DNA from: Pseudorhodoferax aquiterrae
Lineage (GTDB): Bacteria; Pseudomonadota; Gammaproteobacteria; Burkholderiales; Burkholderiaceae_C
DNA: 64,000 nt
Direction of reading: 5' to 3'
NCBI RefSeq assembly: GCF_014652235.1
Contig: NZ_BMYK01000001.1
Span: forward strand, 503,536-567,535
Position 1 is the first letter of the stretch. Every line of letters starts with the position of its first letter. Made by a program: the position numbers and the translations under genes. Shown in pieces: positions 56,097-63,889 of this stretch. Under the pieces are notes generated by a model that did not search any database, was not told where the DNA came from, and saw only the letters and a list, made by a program, of their open reading frames with translations.

Positions 56097-58649
56097 CTAA
56101 GGCAGCCGGCGCAGCAGCTCGCCGGCTTCGGTGCGCGCCGGTTGCAGGCGCACCAGTTCATCGAGCAGATCCCGCGCGGCCGGCGCATCCACGCGCGCCA
56201 GCGCGGCCGCCATCTGCAGCAGCGGGTCGTAGGCCGGGCGGAAGTCGGCGCTCGTGCGCAGCACCTCCAGCAGCGGCTGCTGCACCTGGGCCAGCATGCG
56301 CCGCACGTCGGCGCTGGGCTGCACGGCGCGGCCCGCGGCCAGGAAGCGCGTGCGTGCCTCCCAGTAGGCGGCCAGGCGGGCGGCCGCGGCCGGCTCGGCC
56401 GTGACCAGTTCCTGCGGCGCCAGCGAAAGCTCGGCCAGCAGCGCGGCCAGGCGCTCGCGCGGCGGCGGCGCGGCCGCGTAGGTCGCGCGCGGCGCCAGGT
56501 AGGCCACGATGGGGTGGTCGTCCGTGTTGGTCGGTGCGTCGGCGGCCAGGCGCTGCAGCGCCTGCGGCCCGGCGACCAGCGTGCCGAGCACGGCGTAGGC
56601 GTCGTCCAGGCCCAGGCCAGCGGGGCTGCGCGGCCACTGGCGCGCGGCCAGCACGCGGGCCTGCAGCTGTGCGAGGTCGAAGCGGCTGCCGTCGGCGTGG
56701 CCCACCAGCCCCAGCACCGGCGTTTGCAGGCTCAGCGTCGCCAGCACCGCGCCGCCCTCGGGGAAGGCCGTGGCGAAGGCGCGCACGATGCTGCGCAGCG
56801 TGGGCAGGTCCAGCTGGTGCAGCGGCAGCCACTGGCAGAACAGGCCGCCTGCCGCCAGGCGTGCGCGCACGGCCTGGAAATGCTCGACCGTGTAGAGCGC
56901 GGCCGAGCCGCTGCGGGCCGGGTGGAAGTTGTCTGAGACGATGAGGTCGTAGTGCGCGCGGGAGGCGCGCACGAAGCGGCGCGCATCAGCCGCGACCGTA
57001 CGCAGCCGGCCGCTGGGGGTGCGCTCAGTTGCCGCGAACCATGGCATGGCCGCGATCACCTCGGGCAGCAGTTCCACGGCCTCGACCTGCAGGGCCGGAT
57101 CCAGCGTGGCCGCGTTCGCGGTGGTGCCGGTGCCCAGTCCCAGGAACAGCGCCGTGCGCGGGGCCGGGTGCAGCAGCAGCGGCAGCAGCGCCTGGCGTGC
57201 ATCGGCCGACCAGGCGGCATTGCTGCCTTCCTGCTGCCGGTTGTCGATGCGCAGCCTGCGCGTGCCGTCGGCTTCCTCGACCACGCTGACCGCGGCCATG
57301 GAGCCTTCGCGGTAGCTCAGCACGCGGCCGCCTTCGGGCAGGTGGACGAAGGCCAGCGGCGGTGCCGCCAGCGCGAGCACGAGCACGAGCGCGGCCGCGC
57401 CGATGCCGGCCGGCAGCGCGATGCCGCGCGCATGGCCGAGCGGCCAGGCCAGCAGCAGGTAGCCGGCCGCCACCAGCAGCAGCGCGGCCTTGGCGCCCAG
57501 CGCTGGCAACAGCAGGAGGCCGAACACAAGCGGCGCTGCCGCCGCGCCCAGCGTGTTGACGCCCAACGCCAGATGCAGGCCGGTGCCGGCCGCGCGCGCC
57601 TGCGTCGCCAGGTGGCTGAACAGCGCACCCATCAGCAGCGTGGGCGGCCCGAAGGCTGCGACCGCCAGCACGGCCTCGGCCGCCAGCGCGGCGGGCATGC
57701 CGCTGCCCAGCCAGGCCAGGGCATGCGCTTTGAGCGCCTCGGCGCCCCACAGGCTTGCGGTGCCGGCCAGGCAGGCCAGCGCGAGCCACGCCGGCAGGCG
57801 CTCGCCGCGCTGCCGCGGCCGGCGTCCATGGAGCGCGGCGCCGGCCGCGCTGCCGACCAGGTAGACGGCCAGCAGCAGCGCGAAGGTGTAGACCGTGTTC
57901 TCGGCTACCTGGCTCAGCACGCGCACCACGAGCACCTCGTAGCCAATGCCCAGGAAGCCCGTGGCTGCCAGCAGCGGCAGCAGCCCGCGCGCGGTGCGCG
58001 GCGGGCTCTGCGGCTCGGCCGGCGCCTCGTCGCGCAGCAGCCGCAGCGCGGCCAGCGCGCACAGCAGGTTGAGCAGGGCGCAGACCAGGGCCGTGCGTGC
58101 CAGGCCCCAGGTCGGCACCAGCCAGAACGCGCTGGCCAGCACGCCGACCACGGCGCCGAAGGTGTTGCCCGCGTACAGCGGCGCGATGGCACCACCGCGC
58201 CAGTGCTGCGCCAGCGCGCGCTCCATGGCCGGCAGCGTGGCGCCCATGGCGGCGGTGGCCGGCAACAGCAGCGCGAAGCTGCCGCCGAAGGCCACGCCCC
58301 ATTGCCACAGGGGCGATGGCTCGGCGCCGATCCACTGCAACAGCGCCTGGCCCATCGGCGCCATCGCGAACGCCAGCACCACGCTCCACAGGCCGATCGC
58401 CAGCTCGCAACCCGCGTACCAGCGGCCCGGCCGGCGGCTCGCGGCGATGCGCCGGCCCAGCAGCAGCGCCCCCGAGGCCAGGCCCCCGAAGAAGGCCGCC
58501 ACCACGGCCAGCACGCCGGCCGTCTCGTGGCCCAGCCACAGCGCGCTCTGCTGCGTCCAGACGATCTGGTAGCCCAGGCCGGCGAAGCCCGAGGCCAGCA
58601 TCAGCGCCAGCACCGCCGCGCGGTGAGGACCTTGCTGTCCTGCGCTCAT
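56097..58649 (-). CDS. Fused membrane-transporter-like/spermidine synthase-like protein
   Basis: 850 residues. The N-terminal 430 residues hold about 12 to 14 membrane helices beginning ALMLASGFAGLGYQIVWTQQ, typical of fused MFS/spermidine synthase proteins. A spermidine-synthase-like methyltransferase-fold domain follows, with ALFLGLGTGTTANAA, VEAVELLPEV and the gatekeeper-like VSDNFHPARSGSAALYTVEHF. The last 150 residues are helical. Whether it makes polyamines is doubtful in this family. The ATG overlaps the stop of the upstream 2OG-oxygenase gene. Confidence 0.85.
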   Translation of the reverse strand: MSAGQQGPHRAAVLALMLASGFAGLGYQIVWTQQSALWLGHETAGVLAVVAAFFGGLASGALLLGRRIAASRRPGRWYAGCELAIGLWSVVLAFAMAPMGQALLQWIGAEPSPLWQWGVAFGGSFALLLPATAAMGATLPAMERALAQHWRGGAIAPLYAGNTFGAVVGVLASAFWLVPTWGLARTALVCALLNLLCALAALRLLRDEAPAEPQSPPRTARGLLPLLAATGFLGIGYEVLVVRVLSQVAENTVYTFALLLAVYLVGSAAGAALHGRRPRQRGERLPAWLALACLAGTASLWGAEALKAHALAWLGSGMPAALAAEAVLAVAAFGPPTLLMGALFSHLATQARAAGTGLHLALGVNTLGAAAAPLVFGLLLLPALGAKAALLLVAAGYLLLAWPLGHARGIALPAGIGAAALVLVLALAAPPLAFVHLPEGGRVLSYREGSMAAVSVVEEADGTRRLRIDNRQQEGSNAAWSADARQALLPLLLHPAPRTALFLGLGTGTTANAATLDPALQVEAVELLPEVIAAMPWFAATERTPSGRLRTVAADARRFVRASRAHYDLIVSDNFHPARSGSAALYTVEHFQAVRARLAAGGLFCQWLPLHQLDLPTLRSIVRAFATAFPEGGAVLATLSLQTPVLGLVGHADGSRFDLAQLQARVLAARQWPRSPAGLGLDDAYAVLGTLVAGPQALQRLAADAPTNTDDHPIVAYLAPRATYAAAPPPRERLAALLAELSLAPQELVTAEPAAAARLAAYWEARTRFLAAGRAVQPSADVRRMLAQVQQPLLEVLRTSADFRPAYDPLLQMAAALARVDAPAARDLLDELVRLQPARTEAGELLRRLP

Positions 58650-59269
58650 CCGCTGAAGGAAATCCTGTAGCCCCAGGAATCCAGCCGGGTCGGGATGGCG
58701 TTGAGCGCCATGGTGATGCGGCGCGGGCCGGGGTTGGTCGGCACCGCATGCATGAGGTAGCTCGGGAACAGCACCAGGTCGCCCGGCTCGGGCTGCGGGC
58801 TGATCCACTTGTCGGCGCTGTAGGGCGTGGTGTTCACGCCGTCGTGGTCGTTCTTGAACGCGAAGTCGTGCCCGCCCGGCGACTTCATGAACACCGTGCG
58901 CGCATCGGGGTGGGTGGGCGTCAGGTAGACCACGCCCGAGATGAAGCTGTTGGCGTGGTTGTGCATGGCCTGGCGCCCGCCGGTGTCCAGCAGGTTGACC
59001 CACATCTCCTTGAGCGACCAGCCCAGCTGCTCGCCGAACATCTGCGCGCCGAACGCGCCCAGGTGCGGCGTGATGCACTGCGCGGCCTGCACCAGCAGCG
59101 GGCTGTCGCCGGGCTTGAGCATGGCCGTGTGCGAGAGCTGGCCGGACGCGTTGTTGGCGATGCCGGCGGCGCGGCTGAAGTGGCTGACCAGGCCGTCGAC
59201 CAGGGCGGCATCCAGTGCCGCGGGCACGCGCAGAAAGGGCGTGGGGAACAGTCCGAAGAGCTCGTGCAT
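58646..59269 (-). CDS. Putative 2OG-Fe(II) oxygenase
   Basis: 207 residues beginning MHELFGLFPTPFLRV. The family-typical iron-site region MHNHANSFISGVVYLT and the later FPSYLMHAVPTN supply histidines; GDLVLFPS is a common strand in double-stranded beta-helix hydroxylases. It resembles the small putative 2OG-Fe(II) oxygenases often next to tetratricopeptide or protein-modifying genes. Its stop overlaps the start of the membrane/spermidine-synthase-like gene, so the two are coupled. Confidence 0.83.
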   Translation of the reverse strand: MHELFGLFPTPFLRVPAALDAALVDGLVSHFSRAAGIANNASGQLSHTAMLKPGDSPLLVQAAQCITPHLGAFGAQMFGEQLGWSLKEMWVNLLDTGGRQAMHNHANSFISGVVYLTPTHPDARTVFMKSPGGHDFAFKNDHDGVNTTPYSADKWISPQPEPGDLVLFPSYLMHAVPTNPGPRRITMALNAIPTRLDSWGYRISFSG

Positions 59270-59364
59270 CGTGCTCGGTGGGCGCGGAGGGTGGGGGAAG
59301 TTCCAAGGCAGAAATGGCGGCACCCGCCGGGTGCCGCCTGTCGGCGCGGTGGCGGGCGCCGTGT

Positions 59365-59949
59365 TTACGAGCGGCGACGGCGGGCAGCGGCCAGGCCCGC
59401 CAGGGCCAGGCCGAACAGCAGCGCGCTGGTCGGCTCGGGCACGGTGTTGAAGGCCAGGTCGTCGTAGGCGATGCTGGCGTCGCCGTTGAAGGTCACCGAG
59501 TAGGCAATGCCCGAGAGGTTGGCCGAGAGCTGGTCGAAGCTGCACCAACCGATGTCGGTGCAGTTGGCCGCGTTGCCGGCCAGGTCGAAGGAGGCGAGCG
59601 CGGTGCCCGTGCCGTTCAGACCGCTCCAGACCGTCAGCGCGCCCGTGGCGGCGGCGATGGAGGAGTACGAGAAGCTGAACAGGCCGGAGAAGCCCGAGGC
59701 GACGTTCATGGCCGAATCGGTGTCGGCCGCGAACATCACGCCCAACGGCGAGGGCGCGTTGGTGAAGAAGGTCGACCACGCGTCGTTCTGCAGGCCCAGT
59801 GCGCCACCGCCGAAGCGCACGCCGCTGGCGGCATAGGTGTCGCCGACCGAGGCGAAGCTCGGCGCGGACTCGAAGTCGATGGTGACCTGCGCGGCCAGGG
59901 CCGGCGCGGCGGCGAACAGGGCCAGGGCGGCCACGGGAAGAAGCTTCAT
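59365..59949 (-). CDS. PEP-CTERM sorting-domain exported protein
   Basis: 194 residues. A Sec signal (KLLPVAALALFAAAPALAAQ) is followed by a beta-rich mature part starting VTIDFESAPSF. The C-terminus is a canonical PEP-CTERM signal, VPEPTSALLFGLALAGLAAARRRRS (about 170-194): VPEP motif, membrane helix and Arg cluster. Such proteins are processed by exosortase and sent to the surface or exopolysaccharide. GGAGG lies eight bases before the ATG. A Pho-like box lies about 80 bases upstream. No exosortase gene is in the window. Confidence 0.9.
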   Translation of the reverse strand: MKLLPVAALALFAAAPALAAQVTIDFESAPSFASVGDTYAASGVRFGGGALGLQNDAWSTFFTNAPSPLGVMFAADTDSAMNVASGFSGLFSFSYSSIAAATGALTVWSGLNGTGTALASFDLAGNAANCTDIGWCSFDQLSANLSGIAYSVTFNGDASIAYDDLAFNTVPEPTSALLFGLALAGLAAARRRRS

Positions 59950-60027
59950 TGGGAACCTCCAGGAATCGTGTTGTGGGCAGGGCGGCGCGCAAGCGCGCAG
60001 CTGTCGGCAAGGTGCAGACGCGGCCGC

Positions 60028-60061
60028 ACTGTAGGCAGCGATCACGACAGGGCTGTGACGG
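60028..60061 (-). promoter_or_regulatory. Pho box and -10 of the PEP-CTERM gene
   Basis: Minus strand: CCGTCAC (60055-60061), CTGTCGT (60044-60050) and GCTGCCT (60033-60039) on an 11-base period. TACAGT (60028-60033) acts as -10, beginning at the last base of the third heptamer. The transcript would have a leader of about 70 bases. Confidence 0.6.
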
Positions 60062-60082
60062 TGCTGCGTGCGCCCTGCGCGA

Positions 60083-60116
60083 CCGTCACGACGCTTTCAC
60101 CGCCGCTGTCTAGGCT
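60083..60116 (+). promoter_or_regulatory. Pho box and -10 of the PCuAC-like gene
   Basis: CCGTCAC (60083-60089), CTTTCAC (60094-60100) and GCTGTCT (60105-60111) lie on an 11-base period. TAGGCT (60111-60116) is at the -10 position, starting at the last base of the third heptamer. It lies back-to-back with the minus-strand box, 21 bases away. Confidence 0.62.
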
Positions 60117-60145
60117 GGTCGGCCACCGACTTCCCTGGAGTTCCC

Positions 60146-60592
60146 ATGCCCCCCTTCGTCCACCGCCGCGCCGCGCTGCGTGCCGGCCTGGCCTTCGGCG
60201 CCGCGCTGGCCCTGCCGCAGGCGCGCGCCTGCGAGTACTTCGCCGACAACCTGCGCATCACGCACCCCTGGTGCACGGCCACGCCGCCGGGCGCCACCTC
60301 GGCCATCGTGTCGATGGTGTTCGACCAGGTGACGCGGGCCGACCGCCTGGTCGGCGTGCAGACCATGGTCGCCGAGGGCGCGGAAATCGGCGGCCACCTG
60401 GCCCGGCCCGCGGTGGACTTCGCGATCCCCGCAGGCGCCGAGACGCACCTGAACGCGCATGGCACCTACCTCAAACTCACGGGCCTGAAGTTCCCGCTCG
60501 AGGTCGCGCGCACCTTTCCCATGGTGCTGAGCTTCGAACACGGCGGCGTGGTGCAGGCCACCCTCAACGTGGACCTGCAGCGCTTCATGTGA
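60146..60592 (+). CDS. PCuAC/DUF461-like exported protein with degenerate copper site
   Basis: 148 residues. The signal (HRRAALRAGLAFGAALALPQARA) ends near residue 28; the mature part starts CEYFADNLRITHPW. TATPPGATSAIVSM, ADRLVGVQTMVAEGAEIGGH, IPAGAETHL and YLKLTGLKFPLEVARTFPMVLSFE follow the PCuAC fold closely. The usual copper ligands (the HxM after VEIH and the HLM before the GLK motif) are missing, so copper delivery is unlikely. CTGGAG lies eight bases before the ATG. It sits between two Pho-like boxes and upstream of the DUF3604 gene. Confidence 0.8.
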   Translation: MPPFVHRRAALRAGLAFGAALALPQARACEYFADNLRITHPWCTATPPGATSAIVSMVFDQVTRADRLVGVQTMVAEGAEIGGHLARPAVDFAIPAGAETHLNAHGTYLKLTGLKFPLEVARTFPMVLSFEHGGVVQATLNVDLQRFM

Positions 60593-60599
60593 CACAGAG

Positions 60600-60633
60600 C
60601 CGTCACGGCGGGGTCACGCCCCGTTCCTAGCAT
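60600..60633 (+). promoter_or_regulatory. Pho box and -10 of the DUF3604 gene
   Basis: CCGTCAC (60600-60606), GGGTCAC (60611-60617) and CGTTCCT (60622-60628) lie on an 11-base period. TAGCAT (60628-60633) is the -10, at the same offset as in the two neighbouring boxes. It lies eight bases after the preceding stop codon and gives a leader of about 80 bases. Confidence 0.62.
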
Positions 60634-60721
60634 CGCCCGCGGTCCTGCCGCCGGCCCGAACGAGGGGGCCGCACCAAGGGGTGCAGCCAGGCGATTTCCA
60701 AAAAAGCCCAATAGGAGTCCT

Positions 60722-62917
60722 ATGAAGAACGTGTTCAAGAAGAACCCGGTCGCGCTTGCCGCGGTCACGGTTCTGGCCACCCTGGCCCTGGCGCCGGCTG
60801 CGCATGCAGCCAAGCCGGCCGGCACCTACGTGACCGGCGACTTCCACAACCACACCACCTGCTCGGACGGCGCGATCTCCATGCAGAAGCTGGTCAAGAA
60901 GTCCACCGACAAGACCGACACGCCCTGGGGCCTGGACTGGTTCGTCCAGGCCGGCCATGGTGGCACCGGCAACCGCAACTGCACGCTGGCCGAGGACGAT
61001 TCGCTGGCCACGCCCGCCTACCCGCTGGTCTACGCCGCCGACGGCAGCACCGTCATCGGCCCCAACACCACCTGGCAGAACAGCCAGCCGCCCGTGGAGC
61101 CCCAGGGCACGCCCAGCGGCACGCGCCCGAACCAGAACATGTGGCGCTGGCAGGCGATCCAGCAGTACCAGTACCCCATCACCGAGTACCTGAACGCGCT
61201 CAAGAACGTGCCGATCTTCGTCGGCATGGAGTCGGTCGTGTCCGGCCACGAGCACACCTCGATGTCCGTCATCACGGGCCAGGTGCCGGCCGCCATCGAC
61301 ACGCGCGCGCTGCCCACCACCAAGGGCTATACGCCGCTGGGCAACGCCAATGCGCTGTCGCAATGGGCCTACTGCTTCGACCGCGGCAACGACGGCGACC
61401 TCACGCGCGGCGGCCCCAACGGCTGGACCTGCAACGTGCCGGGCAGCGCCAACGAGGCCAGCCCGAACTGGAACGCCGGCGCTGCCAAGCTGATGGGCTC
61501 GGGCGAGGCCGGCCACATCAAGACGGTCGAGGGCATCAAGTGGATGGCCGCCTACCACCCGGACGGCAGCTACTACGTGCCGGCCCACCTGGAGCGCGCC
61601 GGCCCGTTCAATCCGAACGGCAACAACGGCTTCAACGTCGAGCACCTGCGCAACTTCAACAACGCCGGCCCGCGCATCGCGGTCGGCTTCGAATCGCAGC
61701 CCGGCCACGGCGCCTCGGACAACCGCGGCGAGTACTCGCCCAACCGCAACAGCATCGGCGGCGTGCGCGTGGACTCGGTCGGTGGCACCACCTACGGCGG
61801 CACCGGCGTCTACGCCGCGCAGATCGGCGGCGTGTGGGACGCGCTGCTCGGCGAAGGCCGCAACTGGTGGTTCTTCGGCAGCTCGGACTGGCACAACCGC
61901 GGCCAGTTCGGTCCGGACGACCGCCGCTCCACGCAGGACTTCTACCCCGGCGAGTACCAGCGCGACTTCATCATGGTGCGCAAGGGCAACGACACCAAGC
62001 TGCGCCCGCAGACCATCGTGGACGGCATCCGCAGCGGCAACAGCTTCGTGGCCACGGGCCAACTGATCGACCGCCTGGCCTTCGTCGCCTGCGCGTCCTA
62101 CGCCGGCCCGGCCAGCCGCACCAACGCAGCGGTCGAAGCCATGGCCGTCAAGGCGGCGCTGGCCAACACCGACACCGACGTGGCCGGCTGCGCCACCATG
62201 GGCGAGAAGCTGCAGGTGCGTGCCGGCGCGGAGATCGTGGTCTCCATCGTCGTGCGCGACCCGGCGGGCACGAACTACGCGCCCTACACCTTCGCCAACC
62301 CCTCGCTGGCCCAGGTCGGCATCCAGCAGCCGCTGAACCGGCCCGTGCTCGACCATGTGGACGTGGTGCGCGGCCTGGTCAGCGGCTACCGCCAGCCCGG
62401 CAGCGCCGGCTACGCGGGCCAGTGGCCCAACGACTGGCTGATCAACCCGAACATGGCCAACGTGCCCGACGCCGCCAAGAACACCACGGCGGCCGTGCTG
62501 CGCACCTTCAACGAATCGAGCTGGAAGCCGGTGGCCGGCAACGCCGAGTACAAGGTCATGAGCTTTCGCATCCCGGCCGTGACGGCCTCGCAGTACCTGC
62601 GCCTGCGCGGCTCCAACCTGCCGGCCAGCGTGCCCTACGAGACCGATGCCAACGGCAACCCGCTGGCCGACGTCTACACCAACGCCGGCGACACCACGCG
62701 CCTGACCATCCCCTGCCAGGTCGCCGGCGTCAACGTGCCGGGCAACGGCGGCACCTACACCGGCACGGCCATCGACGGCTGCCCCAACCACCTGCCCACG
62801 GTGGCCGGCCAGAAGTACGTGGCCTACGACGTGGCGGCCTGGGCCGACCTGTGGTTCTACAGCAACCCGATCTTCGTCGAGGTGGCCGGTTCCACCGTGG
62901 TGGCCGGTGTCAAGTGA
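60722..62917 (+). CDS. DUF3604 exported protein (PHP-superfamily-like metal-dependent phosphoesterase candidate)
   Basis: 731 residues. A Sec signal (NPVALAAVTVLATLALAPAAHA) is followed at residues 38-50 by VTGDFHNHTTCSDG, the HxH metal motif that opens PHP-type phosphoesterases. IFVGMESVVSGHEHTSM (about residues 165-180) and FFGSSDWHNRG (about residue 390) supply further likely metal ligands. DUF3604 proteins are uncharacterised; phosphoesterase activity is inferred from the PHP-like motifs and from the Pho-like box upstream. AATAGGAGTCCT gives AGGAG five bases before the ATG. A prolyl isomerase gene follows. Confidence 0.85.
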   Translation: MKNVFKKNPVALAAVTVLATLALAPAAHAAKPAGTYVTGDFHNHTTCSDGAISMQKLVKKSTDKTDTPWGLDWFVQAGHGGTGNRNCTLAEDDSLATPAYPLVYAADGSTVIGPNTTWQNSQPPVEPQGTPSGTRPNQNMWRWQAIQQYQYPITEYLNALKNVPIFVGMESVVSGHEHTSMSVITGQVPAAIDTRALPTTKGYTPLGNANALSQWAYCFDRGNDGDLTRGGPNGWTCNVPGSANEASPNWNAGAAKLMGSGEAGHIKTVEGIKWMAAYHPDGSYYVPAHLERAGPFNPNGNNGFNVEHLRNFNNAGPRIAVGFESQPGHGASDNRGEYSPNRNSIGGVRVDSVGGTTYGGTGVYAAQIGGVWDALLGEGRNWWFFGSSDWHNRGQFGPDDRRSTQDFYPGEYQRDFIMVRKGNDTKLRPQTIVDGIRSGNSFVATGQLIDRLAFVACASYAGPASRTNAAVEAMAVKAALANTDTDVAGCATMGEKLQVRAGAEIVVSIVVRDPAGTNYAPYTFANPSLAQVGIQQPLNRPVLDHVDVVRGLVSGYRQPGSAGYAGQWPNDWLINPNMANVPDAAKNTTAAVLRTFNESSWKPVAGNAEYKVMSFRIPAVTASQYLRLRGSNLPASVPYETDANGNPLADVYTNAGDTTRLTIPCQVAGVNVPGNGGTYTGTAIDGCPNHLPTVAGQKYVAYDVAAWADLWFYSNPIFVEVAGSTVVAGVK

Positions 62918-62943
62918 GCAGGGCCTGAACCCGTCCTTGTAGC

Positions 62944-62981
62944 GCAAGGCGCCGCGCGGCTTCGGCCTCGCGGCGCCTTGC
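62944..62981 (+). terminator. Strong hairpin after the DUF3604 gene
   Basis: A perfect 13-base stem (62944-62956 with 62969-62981) is capped by an inner GGC-TTCG-GCC hairpin. No T-run follows, so it may be a Rho-assisted terminator or an mRNA 3' stabiliser between the DUF3604 gene and the isomerase gene. Confidence 0.65.
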
Positions 62982-63031
62982 CATGCCGGGTGGCCGCAGC
63001 CGCCCGCAGCCGATATCGAAGAGTGATTGCC

Positions 63032-63889
63032 ATGCCTTCCAAACCGAACCGCGGCCCCAGGGCCGCGCCTGAAGCAGCAGCCCCCCGCCCGCGCTGGTGG
63101 CGCGAACCGCTGCTGCACTTCGTGGTCCTGGGCGGCCTGCTGTTCGCGGTCGACCACGCCATCGTCGGCCGCGCCGAAGACCCGCGCACCATCGTGCTGA
63201 CGCAGGATGCCGACACCGAGGTGCAGGAACTGTTCAAGGCCTCCCGCGGCCGCCCGCCCAACCCCGAGGAGCTGGCCGCGCTGCGCCGCGCCTGGCTGGA
63301 CAACGAAGTGCTGTACCGCGAAGGCATGGCCATGCAGGTCGACCGCGGCGACGACGCGATCCGCCAGCGCGTGATCTTCAAGGCGCTCAGCGTGCTGGAG
63401 ACCGACAACAAGCTGCCGCCCTACGACGACGCCTCGCTGCGCGACTGGTTCGAGAAGCACCGGGCCAAGTACGACGAGCCCGCGCGCTTCGATTTCCGCG
63501 AGGCCGTGCTCTCGGGCGACATGACGGAGGCCGCGGCGCGCGCGCTGGCGGACCGCCTGAACACCGGCGTGCCGGGCGAGATCGGTGCCGGCCTGCGCGT
63601 GTTCAAGGGCCGGCCCCATGCCAACCTCGTGCAGAGCTACGGCGAGCCCTTTGCCAAGGCCGTGGAGGGCGCTCCGCCCGGCCGCTGGCAGGCGCTGTCC
63701 GGCAAGGACGGCTGGCGCGTGATCCAGCTGGAGGCCGTGTCGGCCGCCAGGCCCGCCGACTTCGCGGTCCTGCGCGGCGTGGTGCTGCAGGACTGGACCG
63801 ACCAGGTCATGGCCGAGCAGCGCACGGCGGCCGTGCGCGCGCTGGCCGAGAAGTACACCATCCGCATCGAGGCCGAGGCGGCGAGATGA
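63032..63889 (+). CDS. Membrane-anchored peptidyl-prolyl cis-trans isomerase (parvulin-type)
   Basis: 285 residues. A single N-terminal anchor (LLHFVVLGGLLFAVDHAIV) precedes a SurA/PpiC-like helical chaperone region (EELAALRRAWLDNEVLYREG, RQRVIFKALSVLE) and a divergent parvulin-like domain (DEPARFDFREAV, WQALSGKDGWRVIQLEAV). It probably folds exported proteins. The family often lies next to DUF3604 genes, as I recall without verification; here it follows one by 114 bases, on the far side of a hairpin. Confidence 0.8.
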   Translation: MPSKPNRGPRAAPEAAAPRPRWWREPLLHFVVLGGLLFAVDHAIVGRAEDPRTIVLTQDADTEVQELFKASRGRPPNPEELAALRRAWLDNEVLYREGMAMQVDRGDDAIRQRVIFKALSVLETDNKLPPYDDASLRDWFEKHRAKYDEPARFDFREAVLSGDMTEAAARALADRLNTGVPGEIGAGLRVFKGRPHANLVQSYGEPFAKAVEGAPPGRWQALSGKDGWRVIQLEAVSAARPADFAVLRGVVLQDWTDQVMAEQRTAAVRALAEKYTIRIEAEAAR

